A DNA stretch of 64,000 nt. Source: Proluteimonas luteida (GTDB lineage: Bacteria > Pseudomonadota > Gammaproteobacteria > Xanthomonadales > Xanthomonadaceae). Shown here piece by piece: positions 30,017 through 39,407 of this stretch. The position numbers and the translations under genes were made by a program. Each line of letters opens with the position of its first letter. The stretch's first letter is position 1. The DNA lies in assembly GCF_021191695.1 (NCBI RefSeq), contig NZ_JAIWPT010000007.1:62001-126000 (forward strand), given 5' to 3'. The notes beneath the pieces were generated by a model. That model did not search any database. It saw only the letters and a list, made by a program, of their open reading frames with translations, and was not told the origin of the DNA.

Positions 30017-31818
30017 AGTGGCTTGTCGGCATCATCGCGGTGCTGCTGCTGGCCGTGGTGGGCATGCCGCTGCTGGGCTACCTGTCGATGCTGCCGTTCG
30101 CGCTGCTCGAGCGCATCGGCGACTGGTTCTCGCCGGCGTACTTCAGCGACGGCCAGCGCGCGTTCCGCACCGGCCTGGTGCTGGGTGGCGCGGTGTCGGT
30201 GCTGTCGCTGCTGTGGGTGGCCGCCAAGGACACCAGCGCGACCTACCTGTGGTCGGCGGTCGGTGTGTCCATCGTCCTGCTGTTGCTGGGCGTCACAACC
30301 GCGCCGGAATCGCCAGCGCAGGTGGCCGAGCGCAATGCGCGCTGGGCGCGCGCGCAGCGGGTCGAGTCCCCCGCGGCCACCGCCAGGCCGTCCTGGGCGG
30401 CGCATCTGGACCAGTCCGAACGCCGCATCGGCGAGATCGCGACTGCGTCGGCGCGCGGCCAGGACGCGCGGGTCCAGGCATTGTGGGAGGAAATGGCCGC
30501 CGCCGCGGCGCAGCGGCCGTCGCGGCGCCGCGACGCCACGCGCTACAACGCGGCCCGCTCGCAGTATCTGGAACAACGGCGGGCGATGGCCGGCCAGCGC
30601 GATGTGGAGGCGCTGTTCGCCAGACGCGAGGCACTGCGCGGGATGGTCGAGGCCGATCCTGCCGCCGACGGCGCGCTGCAGGAGCTGGCGCACATGGAGC
30701 TGACCGAAATGCGCCTAGCCCTGATCGGCCGTCGTGCCCCCGAGCAGGCCGACGAGCTGGCCGGGATCCTCAGCGGACGCTCTCCGGAAGCGCTGCTGGA
30801 TTCGGCGCGCACGCTGCTGCTGCAGGCGCTGGCGGTCAATCCCGAGCGCCGGCCACTGTGGGGCAGCTACGCCATCACCCTGGTCGACAGCGACGCCGAG
30901 GCCGCACTGGGCGCGATGATCCTGTCGTTGCCGCCGGCGGACGACAGCTTCGCGCAGCTCGCGGCGGCGCAGCTGGATCTGAGCATGTTCGCCTACCCGC
31001 GGGCGACCCGCGATCGCTGGCGCATCCTCAGGGCGCGTGCGGAGCTGGCGCACGCCAGCGCTCGGGGCGCGGATGTCGAGGCGCGAACCAGGGAGAGCGC
31101 CGAGGAAGTGCTGCCTGCGGCCGGCTGGCTGGAAGAAGGGACCGGGTTGCGACGGCACGGGCCGGCAAGCCGGGTTCCGGATGGACGACGTGCCGGTTCG
31201 GATCCAGGGGTGCAGGTCGAGGTGGATTTCGTGCAGGCGGGGATCGTGGAAAGCACGCGCCGGTTGCCGGAGACCCCGCGAACCCACCCGGGGCGGTATC
31301 CGCTCACCCTGGCACTGGACGTGGCCCCCTCGGGCGATGTGGTCGAGGTGCTGGTCGAGACGTCCTCGGGCGACATGGCATTGGATACCGCCGCGCGCGC
31401 GGCCGGGCTTTCCTGGCGCTTTGCGGCGAGCGAGGCGGGTGCGCGCCGCCGCGTGGAGGTGGTCTTCACCGGTGCGGAGACGACGCCCACCGTGGCGGCG
31501 GACCTGCATTCGTCCCGCGCGGCCGGCGGCGGCCACGGCCTGCTGGAGAAGATGGTCCGCGACGCGATGCGGACCAATCCGCCGCGCTACCCGCCCGCGG
31601 CGGTGCGCGAGGGCATCGAGGGCACGGTGCTGCTCGACATCGAAGTCGCGGGCAACGGCGAGATTGAGCGGATCGTCGTGGCCGAAAGCAGCGGACACCC
31701 GCTGCTCGACGATGCGGCCGTGCGCGCGGCGCGCAGGTGGCGGGTCCACCCCGGCGCTGCGACCAGCGATGTCGACGTCGTGCGCATGCGCGTGCCGGTC
31801 GACTTCAGGATGTACTGA
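30013..31818 (+). CDS. Membrane protein with two TonB-like C-terminal domains
   Basis: A 601-residue protein, coupled to the kinase by an ATGA overlap. Three N-terminal helices (about 3-30, 52-71, 78-98) are followed by a long helical, Ala/Arg-rich periplasmic stretch (about 100-390) with TPR-like spacing. Two TonB-C-like domains come next: one at about 405-485 (RYPLTLALDVAPSGDVVEV) and a better one at about 515-601 (NPPRYPPAAVREGIEGTVLL, then DAAVRAARRWRV). No ExbB, ExbD or Pro-rich spanning region is present, so energy transduction is not assured. It is a fourth partner that may connect the triad to the envelope. Confidence 0.8.
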   Translation: MKWLVGIIAVLLLAVVGMPLLGYLSMLPFALLERIGDWFSPAYFSDGQRAFRTGLVLGGAVSVLSLLWVAAKDTSATYLWSAVGVSIVLLLLGVTTAPESPAQVAERNARWARAQRVESPAATARPSWAAHLDQSERRIGEIATASARGQDARVQALWEEMAAAAAQRPSRRRDATRYNAARSQYLEQRRAMAGQRDVEALFARREALRGMVEADPAADGALQELAHMELTEMRLALIGRRAPEQADELAGILSGRSPEALLDSARTLLLQALAVNPERRPLWGSYAITLVDSDAEAALGAMILSLPPADDSFAQLAAAQLDLSMFAYPRATRDRWRILRARAELAHASARGADVEARTRESAEEVLPAAGWLEEGTGLRRHGPASRVPDGRRAGSDPGVQVEVDFVQAGIVESTRRLPETPRTHPGRYPLTLALDVAPSGDVVEVLVETSSGDMALDTAARAAGLSWRFAASEAGARRRVEVVFTGAETTPTVAADLHSSRAAGGGHGLLEKMVRDAMRTNPPRYPPAAVREGIEGTVLLDIEVAGNGEIERIVVAESSGHPLLDDAAVRAARRWRVHPGAATSDVDVVRMRVPVDFRMY

Positions 31819-32025
31819 GGCAGGGTGCACCGGGGTCCCGGGAAGCACGGCTGCGCCTCGCGCAGGACGGGAAGGTGTCCCTGCGCGCGGTTTCAACCCG
31901 CCATCCATCGTGGCATCGCATCAACCGCCATCCGCGGACCTCCCGGACGCAGGACGCCGGAGCGGAGCGCGAGGCCGGCCCCCGAGGGGCGCGCACGGGC
32001 GCGTCATGCCAGCGCGAAGGGGCTT

Positions 32026-32063
32026 GCCCTCACCCCAACCCTCTCCCGCGTGCGGGAGAGGGG
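32026..32063. repeat. CTCTCCCGC-type interspersed palindrome
   Basis: CCCTCACCCCAACCCTCTCCCGC continues into its inverted arm GCGGGAGAGGG (stem 32039-32049 with 32052-32062). It lies in the 307-base gap between the convergent ends of the TonB-like gene and the M2 peptidase gene, where it may act as a bidirectional transcription stop. The rest of the gap (31819-32025) shows no feature. Confidence 0.8.
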
Positions 32064-32125
32064 CTGGATGCCGCTGCGGATTCCACCGCCTGGGCCGGCA
32101 CTGTCGTGCCGTTTCCCGGTCTGCG

Positions 32126-34132
32126 TCAGCCCTGCGCTGGCGGCGTTGCCGCAGGGGTCTCCGCCGGCGCGGGCGACTGCACCGCTGCCGGTGCGCTCCA
32201 GCCGCAGCTGCGGCCTTCGTTCTGCTCGGTCAGCCAGTCCTGCAGCGGGGCGAAGTATTCGAGCACCGGCGCCGCATCCATCTGCTCGCCGCCGGTCAGT
32301 TCCTCGAGCGTCTGCTGCCACGGCTGGCTGTTGCCCTTCTCCAGCATCGACCAGAATTTCGCGCCGGCGGCCTTGTTGCCGTAGAAGCTGCATTCGTACA
32401 GCGGGCCGGTGTGGCCGGAGGCGTCGCACAGCGCCTTGTAGAACTGGAACTGCAGGATGTGCGACAGGAAATAGCGCGTGTACGGCGTGTTGCCGGGCAC
32501 GTGGTACTTGGCGCCGGCGTCGAAGAATTCCTCGCCGCGCGGCGTGGCCGGCGCGACGCCCTGGTACTGCGCCTTCAGTGCCCACCAGGCGCCGTTGTAG
32601 TTGTCGGGCGTGATCGAGCCGTCGAACACGCCCCAGCGCCACCGGTCGATCATCAGGCCGAACGGCAGGAACGCCACCTTGGCCAGCGCCATGCGCATCT
32701 GCGAGTTGACCAGCGACTCCTGCGACTGCTGCTGCTCGCCGACCAGGCCGATCGACTGCAGGTACTGCGGCGTCATCGCCAGCACGATGGTGTCGCCGAT
32801 CGCCTCGTGGAAGCCGTCGTGCGCGCCGCCCTGGAACAGTGGCGGGCGCTTGTTGTAGGCCAGGTAGTAATAGACGTGGCCGAGCTCGTGGTAGATCGTG
32901 GTGAAGTCTTCCTCGTTCGGCTTGGTGCACATCTTGGTGCGCACGTCGCCGGCCATGTTCATGTCCCAGGCGCTGGCGTGGCAGACCACGTCGCGGTCGC
33001 GCGGCTTGACGAACTGGGTCTTGTCCCAGTAGCTGGCGGGCAGCTTCGGCATGCCGAGGGAGACGTAGAAGTCCTGCGCGCGTTCGTTCATGCGCTTGGC
33101 GTTCTCGATCTGCGCCTCGTGCGCGACGTCGGCGCGGCGGTCGCTGTCGATCAGCGCGTTCTCGCGGACCATGCGCGCGTTGAGCGCGCTCTGGTACTGC
33201 CGCTCCAGCGCGCCGGTGATGTCGAGGTCGCCGGCGTTGGGGTAGGGCTGCAGCGTGTCCCACAGGTTGCTCCAGTCCTGCTGCCACATGTTGCCGGTCA
33301 GGTGCGCAGGCAGCAGCCCGCCGTCGACGGTGCCGCGGCCCGGGTACTGCGCTTCCAGCCTGGTCCGGGTATAGCAGTGCAGCTGTTCGTACAGTGGCTT
33401 GACCTGGTTCCACAGGCGGTCGGTTTCGGCGGCCAGTTCGGCCGGCGGCATGTCGTAGCCCGAGCGCCAGACTTCGCCGGCGTCGGCGAACCCCAGGTCG
33501 TTCGCGCCCTCGTTGACCAGCTCGACGAAACGCACGTAGTCCTGGCGCATCGGCCGGGCGATGCCGTGCCAGCCCTGCCAGGCATCGAGCTGCGCGTCGT
33601 AGTCGCGGCTGCTGCGCAGCACGTCCTCGAGCGCGCCGAGCTGGCGGCAGCTGCGCGCCTCGCCCTCGCCGGTGCAGTAGCTGCCGGCGCCATAGGTGCC
33701 TTCCATCTTCGAGGCGATGCGGGTCAGCTCGGCCAGGTGCTCGGGGTTGCGCGGCGGCGGCATCGACGCGCCGAGCTTGAGCAGGTTGATCGCACGTGCG
33801 GTCTCGGCCGACATCTGCTGGCCTTCGAAGCGCTTGGCATCCTCGATCCAGCGGTTGAGCTGGGCCAGGTAGCGCTCGTTGTACTTGGCGGCGAGCAACT
33901 GGCTGTCGTCGTTGATGTAGGTCGCCGACAGCCACTGCGAGGCGGTCAGCTCCGGCATCAGCGCGCGCAGCTCGTCGTTGACCCGGGCGATGAACTGGTC
34001 GGCGGTTTCTCCGGCCGGTGCGGTGCCGGATGCCGCGGGCGTCGGCGCGTCGGGTGACGGCGAGCGCGTACAGCCGGCGAACGTCAGGCTCGCGGCGACC
34101 GCGAGGGCGAGCAGGGCGTGGCGATGGTTCAC
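32126..34132 (-). CDS. M2-family peptidyl-dipeptidase (ACE homologue), lipoprotein
   Basis: Zinc dipeptidyl carboxypeptidase homologous to angiotensin-converting enzyme; a Xanthomonas ACE homologue has been characterised. The zinc site HELGH (in TIYHELGHVYYYLAY) and the third ligand in HEAIGD are intact. The GTG start gives 668 residues and a lipobox LTFAGC (Cys at about 21), so the enzyme is probably anchored in the periplasm or outer membrane. The C-terminal tail is Ala/Pro rich. An earlier TTG (34192) would place the signal peptide too far inside. Confidence 0.93.
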   Translation of the reverse strand: MNHRHALLALAVAASLTFAGCTRSPSPDAPTPAASGTAPAGETADQFIARVNDELRALMPELTASQWLSATYINDDSQLLAAKYNERYLAQLNRWIEDAKRFEGQQMSAETARAINLLKLGASMPPPRNPEHLAELTRIASKMEGTYGAGSYCTGEGEARSCRQLGALEDVLRSSRDYDAQLDAWQGWHGIARPMRQDYVRFVELVNEGANDLGFADAGEVWRSGYDMPPAELAAETDRLWNQVKPLYEQLHCYTRTRLEAQYPGRGTVDGGLLPAHLTGNMWQQDWSNLWDTLQPYPNAGDLDITGALERQYQSALNARMVRENALIDSDRRADVAHEAQIENAKRMNERAQDFYVSLGMPKLPASYWDKTQFVKPRDRDVVCHASAWDMNMAGDVRTKMCTKPNEEDFTTIYHELGHVYYYLAYNKRPPLFQGGAHDGFHEAIGDTIVLAMTPQYLQSIGLVGEQQQSQESLVNSQMRMALAKVAFLPFGLMIDRWRWGVFDGSITPDNYNGAWWALKAQYQGVAPATPRGEEFFDAGAKYHVPGNTPYTRYFLSHILQFQFYKALCDASGHTGPLYECSFYGNKAAGAKFWSMLEKGNSQPWQQTLEELTGGEQMDAAPVLEYFAPLQDWLTEQNEGRSCGWSAPAAVQSPAPAETPAATPPAQG

Positions 34133-34278
34133 GGACGGCTTCCGGTCGGCAATGGGAAACGGGAGGCTAGTGCGCCCGTTACAGGCCCGCAAGTGTCGCT
34201 GTGGTATGGGTGGAACCCCTTACGGCGATGCGATCCGATGTGCTTCGGAATCGCATCCGGATCCAGCGAGGTGCTGCC

Positions 34279-34827
34279 ATGTCGGACAATCGCGGTCGAT
34301 TCCCCTTCTTTTTTCCGGTGGCCGCCGCACTGCTCGCGGCGTGCGTTGCGTCGCTGCCGGTGTCGGCGATGGCCCAGGACGCGGCCGGCAACGCGCACCG
34401 GCAAGCGCCCGCGTTCGCCGGCCAGGCCCAGCAGGCATTCTTCGGTGACGCCCGGGCCGCCTACCTGCACGCAGAAGGGCCGCTCCTGCAGCAGATGGGC
34501 GCAGTGCTGGGCATTCCCGACATGGACCGGCATGCCACCCGCACGCGCGACCTGGGCGATGGACTGTTGCTGCACACCGGCTGTCGCCAGCACAGCTGCA
34601 CCGAGAAGGGGGCGGTGGTCTACGACACTGCGGCGGAGGTCGTCGTGGTCGCCGGCATGATCCATTTCAACTGCGCGCCGCAGCCTGCAGGGTGCGCCCG
34701 CGAGCCGACGTTGACGGTGTTCACCTCCAGCCAGCGATCGGTACCGCTGCCGGCGCTGGTCGCGATCGACGAGTGGGCCGAGGACAAGGTGCCCGGCATC
34801 GCGCGCGACCTGCGCAACCTCCCGTAG
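34279..34827 (+). CDS. Ivy-like periplasmic protein, possible lysozyme inhibitor
   Basis: A 182-residue secreted protein with a signal peptide (about 1-32, cleavage near SAMA-QD). The central GCRQHSCTEKGAVVYD (101-116) resembles the CKPHDC loop of Ivy-type lysozyme inhibitors, where the His enters the lysozyme active site between two disulfide-bonded Cys. The rest is not diagnostic, so the function is tentative. It is divergent from the M2 peptidase with a 146-base gap. A second possible lysozyme-inhibitor-like gene lies in the suf operon. Confidence 0.6.
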   Translation: MSDNRGRFPFFFPVAAALLAACVASLPVSAMAQDAAGNAHRQAPAFAGQAQQAFFGDARAAYLHAEGPLLQQMGAVLGIPDMDRHATRTRDLGDGLLLHTGCRQHSCTEKGAVVYDTAAEVVVVAGMIHFNCAPQPAGCAREPTLTVFTSSQRSVPLPALVAIDEWAEDKVPGIARDLRNLP

Positions 34828-34845
34828 AACGGAGCGGGTTCCGCG

Positions 34846-35364
34846 CTACGCGTCTGCCTGCCCAGGCAGCAGCCCGCGCTCGGCCAGCCAGTGCCGCGCG
34901 TCCTCGGCATCGCGCTCGAACCAGGCCCGCGTCGATCCCAGCCGGAACGTGTAGCCCCACGCGTCCATGTCCGCCATCAGCCGGTCGCGGCCCACCCCGG
35001 GCAGGCGGTCGGCAAGCAGGATCTGCAGGTAGCAGGTCGCGTCTTCCTCTTCGACCGAATCGGTGGCGTCGGTGTGCACGGCCGCGCGCCGGTCCGGCGG
35101 CAGCACGATCAGGTGGCAGGCTTCGTGCAGCAGCGAATGCACCGGGGTGTCGTCGCGCACGAACACCTCGCTGGCGATCACCCCGGCTTCGCTGTCGCCC
35201 CAGTAGCTGCCGGGGATGGCGGCTACTGGGGCGACATGCCGCAAGGCCAGGTCGAACCCGGCGAGCAGCGACGACAGCCGCTCCCAGGGCACGTCGGCGA
35301 CGCGCAGCACGCCGGCTTCCGGCGTGGGGGCGGTCGCGGCCTGGGTGGCGGGACGTGCGTTCAT
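34846..35364 (-). CDS. Hypothetical protein with HEACH motif
   Basis: A 172-residue cytoplasmic protein, no signal peptide. HSLLHEACHLIVLP (about 76-89) has the HExxH pattern of zinc peptidases, and TDSVEEEDATCYLQILLA contains acidic residues that could supply a third ligand. I know it only as a conserved protein of Xanthomonadaceae. It lies 63 bases after minE on the same strand and ends 18 bases from the Ivy-like gene stop. Whether it is an active protease cannot be judged. Confidence 0.7.
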   Translation of the reverse strand: MNARPATQAATAPTPEAGVLRVADVPWERLSSLLAGFDLALRHVAPVAAIPGSYWGDSEAGVIASEVFVRDDTPVHSLLHEACHLIVLPPDRRAAVHTDATDSVEEEDATCYLQILLADRLPGVGRDRLMADMDAWGYTFRLGSTRAWFERDAEDARHWLAERGLLPGQADA

Positions 35365-35427
35365 CGGAATGGATGCCGGCTTGCATCGCGCCTGGCGGCG
35401 CGATGCCGTCACGGCCGATCCGATCAC

Positions 35428-35682
35428 TCAGTTGTTGCCTTCGGGCAGTGCGACCGAGATGTCGAGCACGTCGTGGTCGCCGTCCTTCAGCAGGTCGACC
35501 TTGACCGCGTCGGCGTCGATGTTGACGTACTTCTTGATCACCTCGAGCAGCTCGCGCTGCAGCAGCGGCAGGTAGTCCGGGGCGCCGCGCTGGGTGCGCT
35601 CCTGGGCGATGATGATCTGCAGCCGGTTCTTCGCCGTTTCCGCCGTGTTCTTCTTGACCCGCAGGAAATCGAACATGCCCAT
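35428..35682 (-). CDS. minE: Cell division topological specificity factor MinE
   Basis: Drives MinD off the membrane and keeps the division site at mid-cell. The 84-residue length and sequence ([18 protein letters not shown], then [12 protein letters not shown]) are canonical. ATG 35682 is placed nine bases after GGAGG and gives MGMFDFL, matching the family start; an in-frame TTG two codons earlier is less likely. The minD stop lies just upstream, so the genes are coupled. Confidence 0.96.
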   Translation of the reverse strand: MGMFDFLRVKKNTAETAKNRLQIIIAQERTQRGAPDYLPLLQRELLEVIKKYVNIDADAVKVDLLKDGDHDVLDISVALPEGNN

Positions 35683-35684
35683 GC

Positions 35685-36494
35685 TCAACCTCCGAACAGC
35701 TTGCTGAAGAAGCCTTTCTTCTCCGCCGTGGTGAAGCGCATCGGCCGATCCTGGCCGAGGATGCGCGCGACCGCGTCGTCGTAGGCCTGGCCGGCCGGGG
35801 ATTCCATGTCCAGGATCACCGGCTCGCCCTTGTTCGACGCATTGAGCACGTCGCCCGATTCGGGAATCACGCCGATGCTCTTCAGGCCCAGCACTTCCTC
35901 GACGTCAGCGATCGACAGCATCTCGCCGGTTTCCACGCGCGCGGGGCTGTAGCGGGTCAGCAGCAGGTATTCCTGCACGCGCTCGCCGGCCTCGGCGCGG
36001 CGCGTCTTGGACTGCAGCAGGCCGATGATGCGGTCGGAGTCGCGCACCGAGGAGACTTCCGGGTTGACCACGACGATCGCGCGGTCGGCGAAGTACATCG
36101 CCAGGAACGCGCCTTTCTCGATGCCGGCCGGGGAATCGCAGACGATGAACTCGAAGCCCTCGTCGGAGAGTTCGCGCAGCACCTTCTCCACGCCCTCCTT
36201 GGTCAGCGCGTCCTTGTCGCGGGTCTGCGAGGCGGCCAGCACGTACAGGTTGTCGAAGCGCTTGTCCTTGATCAGCGCCTGCTTCAGCGAGGCCTCGCCC
36301 TGGACCACGTTGACCAGGTCGTACACCACGCGGCGCTCGCAGCCCATGATCAGGTCGAGGTTGCGCAGGCCGACGTCGAAGTCGATGACCGCGGTGCGCT
36401 TGCCGTTGCGCGCCAGTCCGCTGGCGATGCTCGCGCTGCTGGTGGTCTTGCCGACGCCGCCCTTGCCCGAGGTGACCACGATGATTTCAGCCAA
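35685..36494 (-). CDS. minD: Septum-site determining ATPase MinD
   Basis: Deviant Walker ATPase that binds the membrane in its ATP form and recruits MinC. KGGVGKTT (11-18) is the deviant Walker A, and the C-terminal amphipathic membrane-targeting helix is [11 protein letters not shown]. The 269-residue length is normal. It lies between minC and minE with 24- and 2-base spacing, in one operon. Confidence 0.97.
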   Translation of the reverse strand: MAEIIVVTSGKGGVGKTTSSASIASGLARNGKRTAVIDFDVGLRNLDLIMGCERRVVYDLVNVVQGEASLKQALIKDKRFDNLYVLAASQTRDKDALTKEGVEKVLRELSDEGFEFIVCDSPAGIEKGAFLAMYFADRAIVVVNPEVSSVRDSDRIIGLLQSKTRRAEAGERVQEYLLLTRYSPARVETGEMLSIADVEEVLGLKSIGVIPESGDVLNASNKGEPVILDMESPAGQAYDDAVARILGQDRPMRFTTAEKKGFFSKLFGG

Positions 36495-36518
36495 AACACG
36501 TCTCCTGGTGTGCCGCCG

Positions 36519-37304
36519 TCACTCGAGTGCGGCGATCTTCAATTCGTCATGCTCCAGCCAGACCTGGACGGCCTTGCCATGGAGTTCCTTCGGGATATCT
36601 TCCAGTACCTTGTAGTGCCCCGCCACTGCCACGAGTTCGGCATGGAAGCTGCGGCAGAAGATGCGGGCGCTGGTGTTGCCCTGGGCGCCGGCGAGCGCGC
36701 GCCCGCGCAGCGGCCCGTAGATGTGGATCGAACCGTCGGCGATGACCTCGGCGCCGGCGCCCACCGAGGCCAGCACGGTCAGGTCGCGGTTCTGCGCGTA
36801 CAGCTGCTGGCCCGAGCGTACCGGGCCGGCCTGGATCAGGCCGGGCTCGCCCGCGGGCGCGGCCTGCGGGCGCGCGGGTTCCGGCGCCGGGCGGGCGGGC
36901 GCGGGGGGCGGTGCCTGCGGCGCGGGCGCCGCGCCGGCATCGCCGCTTTCGTACTGGGCGCGGAACCGGGCCAGCAGCGGCAGGCCCAGGGCCTGGGCCA
37001 GCGCGGCGTTGTCGCTGCTGCCCCAGGCCAGCGCGACCGGCAGCGCGCCGGCCTCGCGCAGCGCGGCGATCAGCGCCCGCGCGGTGTCCACGCTGGGCGT
37101 GGCCGGCAGGCCGCCGAAATCCAGGATCACCGCGGCGCGTTCGAACAGCTTCGGCGCGCGCGCGACGCGGCTGCGCATCTCCTCGCCGAGGCGGGCGACA
37201 TCCAGGGTGCGGATGCGCAGGTTGGCGATGCCGACCTGGCCGATCTTCAGTTCGCCGGCCTGTTCGAAGCCGTCGACCGGTGCGGGAGCTGGATGCGAGG
37301 CCAT
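36519..37304 (-). CDS. minC: Septum-site determining protein MinC
   Basis: FtsZ-antagonist of the Min system. The N-terminal FtsZ-binding domain (about 15-115) is joined by an Ala/Pro-rich linker (about 122-160) to the C-terminal beta-helix dimer domain (VRSGQQLYAQNRDLTVLASV, IHIYGPLRGRALAG). The 261-residue length is typical. Its ATG shares one base with the stop of the upstream acetyltransferase gene (TGATG), so both are on one message. Confidence 0.95.
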   Translation of the reverse strand: MASHPAPAPVDGFEQAGELKIGQVGIANLRIRTLDVARLGEEMRSRVARAPKLFERAAVILDFGGLPATPSVDTARALIAALREAGALPVALAWGSSDNAALAQALGLPLLARFRAQYESGDAGAAPAPQAPPPAPARPAPEPARPQAAPAGEPGLIQAGPVRSGQQLYAQNRDLTVLASVGAGAEVIADGSIHIYGPLRGRALAGAQGNTSARIFCRSFHAELVAVAGHYKVLEDIPKELHGKAVQVWLEHDELKIAALE

Positions 37305-37894
37305 CAGGCGCCGGCCTCCGCCGCCTGGCGCCGCGCGCGCGGCTTGCCCAGCCACGGCGCATCGGGCAGGGCGTCGCCGTAGCGCTCGCGCACCCACGGA
37401 TAGCTGCACAGGTCCTTGACCAGCATCGAGGCGCGGATGTCGGTGCCCGGCATCACGTGCTGGCCGATCTCGCGGAAGCCGAAGCTGCCGTGGAACAGGC
37501 GGACCGGGTCGTTGTCGTGTTCCAGGAACACCTCGCAGGTCAGCACCGGATAGCGGACCTCGGCATAGCTCTGCACGTCGGCGTAGAACGCGCGGCCCAC
37601 GCCGCCGCCGCGGCGGCGGCTGGCGACGACGATGCGGTCGATGTAGAAGAAATCCGGGTAATGCGCGGCGAACCACTGGAAATTGCTGCTGTCGTGGCCG
37701 CTGCGCGAGCCGAACGCGATCAGGAAGCCGGTCGGCGCGCCGTCGCGCTCGGCGACGCGGAAGTACTCGGCGGTGTCGAAGAGATGGCGCAGGCGGTCGG
37801 CGTCCAGGGGCAGGATCGAGGGGCCGGCGGCATTGTTCAGTTCGAGGATGGAATCCAGCTCGTGCTCGCGCACGTCGCGGACGACGATCGACAT
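37304..37894 (-). CDS. GNAT-family N-acetyltransferase
   Basis: A 196-residue acetyltransferase. The acetyl-CoA-binding motif A is IVVASRRRGGGVGRAFY, followed by a motif B strand and the FHGSFGFREIG turn typical of GNATs acting on small molecules or protein N-termini. A GGAG ribosome site precedes ATG 37894. It is translationally coupled to minC, but the substrate is unknown. Confidence 0.88.
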   Translation of the reverse strand: MSIVVRDVREHELDSILELNNAAGPSILPLDADRLRHLFDTAEYFRVAERDGAPTGFLIAFGSRSGHDSSNFQWFAAHYPDFFYIDRIVVASRRRGGGVGRAFYADVQSYAEVRYPVLTCEVFLEHDNDPVRLFHGSFGFREIGQHVMPGTDIRASMLVKDLCSYPWVRERYGDALPDAPWLGKPRARRQAAEAGA

Positions 37895-38101
37895 TCCAGA
37901 CTCCAGTGGCTGACAACGGGACGTACGACCACCGCGGGCTGCAGCGGCAGCGCGGGGCGACGCCGTGCGGCCTTGCGCCGCAACGAACGGATTATTGCAT
38001 GTCCGCGCACGCCGGGGCGACCCGCCGGGTGCCGCCGGCCCGGTCCGGCGGCATGACTTCAGGCCCGGTCGGGAGGGCGGCTTTGCGCCTACCATCGGCG
38101 C

Positions 38102-39349
38102 ATGATCGGGCACCTGAACCACAACCGCCTGCTGCGCATCGCCGGCCTGTTCACGTGGGCGGTGATCGGCCTGCCGCTGCTGCTGCTGTCGCTGGCGCCG
38201 TCCGAGCAGCTGGACGTGGACCTGTCGCTGGCGCTGCTGCAGAGCTGGCGGACGTGGCTGGCCTGGATCGTGTTCGGGTTGAGCTACGCGTGGTTGACGC
38301 GCGGGTTGGGCGAGCGCCGGATCACGCCGCTCGACCACCTGCTGATGGTGATGCTGGCGGGCAGCGCGATCGCGATCAGCTTCTACAGCCAGAGCGGCCT
38401 GGGCAGCATCCTGCTGATGGTCGTCGCCTGCGTGCTGCCATGGCTGCTGCCGGTCTGGCTGGGCATCGCGCTGCTGGTGCTGTGCGAGTTCTTCATCATC
38501 CCGGTCTACGTACGCGGCTTCGATTTCACCTGGATGGAGGCGGTGCTGCAGGCGGCCCTGTACGTCGGTTTCACCGGTTTCGCCTTCGTCACCGGGCTCG
38601 TCGCCCGCCAGCAGAATCAGGCCCGCGAGGAGCAGCGGCGGCTCAACGCGGAGCTGCGCGCCACCCGGGCGCTGCTGGCCGAGAGCGTGCGCGTCAACGA
38701 GCGCACCCGCATCTCGCGCGAGCTCCACGACCTGCTGGGCCACCACCTGACCGCGCTGAGCCTGAACCTCGAGGTGGCCAGCCACCTGGTCGGCGGGCAG
38801 GCGCAGGAACATGTGGACCAGGCCCAGACCCTGGCCAAGCTGCTGCTCAGCGACGTGCGCGAGGTGGTCAGCCAGCTGCGCGACGACGATGCCATCGACA
38901 TGCGCGCCACCCTGTTGCCGCTGGCGGAGAACGTGCCCGGCCTGCGCATCGACATGCAGATGCCGGCGCACTTCCTGATCGACGATCCCGAGCGTGCCCA
39001 TGTGCTGCTGCGCTGCACCCAGGAGATCATCACCAACGCCGTGCGCCACGCCGGCGCCCAGCTGCTGCGCCTGCGCTATACCCAGGACCCGACGGCGGTG
39101 CGGCTGGATGCGCGCGACGACGGCCGCGGCGCCGAGAGCGCCCGCGCCGGCAACGGCCTGAGCGGCATGCGCGAGCGGCTGGCCGCCTACGGCGGCCGGC
39201 TGCAGGTCGAGACCGCGCCGGACCAGGGCTTCGTGCTGCGGCTGGAGCTGCCGCTGGCGGGCGAGGGCGGGCTGCGCGATGCTGCGCACGTGTCCGCCCC
39301 GGCCGCGACGCCGGCACAGGTCGCGCCGGATGCGGGCGGTGGCGCATGA
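38102..39349 (+). CDS. DesK-like sensor histidine kinase
   Basis: Membrane sensor of the HisKA_3/NarL-DesK class, 415 residues. Five or six N-terminal transmembrane helices (about 10-165) with only short loops suggest sensing in or near the bilayer, as DesK does for membrane fluidity. A coiled-coil leads to the phospho-acceptor His209 in RISRELHDLLGHH. The ATP-binding domain shows N in EIITNAVRHA, DDGRG and GNGLSGMRER. The partner regulator follows 58 bases later. Confidence 0.92.
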   Translation: MIGHLNHNRLLRIAGLFTWAVIGLPLLLLSLAPSEQLDVDLSLALLQSWRTWLAWIVFGLSYAWLTRGLGERRITPLDHLLMVMLAGSAIAISFYSQSGLGSILLMVVACVLPWLLPVWLGIALLVLCEFFIIPVYVRGFDFTWMEAVLQAALYVGFTGFAFVTGLVARQQNQAREEQRRLNAELRATRALLAESVRVNERTRISRELHDLLGHHLTALSLNLEVASHLVGGQAQEHVDQAQTLAKLLLSDVREVVSQLRDDDAIDMRATLLPLAENVPGLRIDMQMPAHFLIDDPERAHVLLRCTQEIITNAVRHAGAQLLRLRYTQDPTAVRLDARDDGRGAESARAGNGLSGMRERLAAYGGRLQVETAPDQGFVLRLELPLAGEGGLRDAAHVSAPAATPAQVAPDAGGGA

Positions 39350-39407
39350 TGCGCGCCGTGGCCACGGCCGGAATGCCGGCCCTCATTGACGCAAGCCGGG
39401 AGGCAGC

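Noticed and set aside
27033-31818. TerY-P operon as part of a mobile defence island
   Set aside because: No integrase, transposase, tRNA boundary or composition shift was found around it; neighbours are ordinary chromosomal genes.
34801-34855. A GTAG...CTAC pair at the Ivy-like gene stop as a second SMAG element
   Set aside because: The inner sequences pair only over four bases, so the hairpin is too weak to call.
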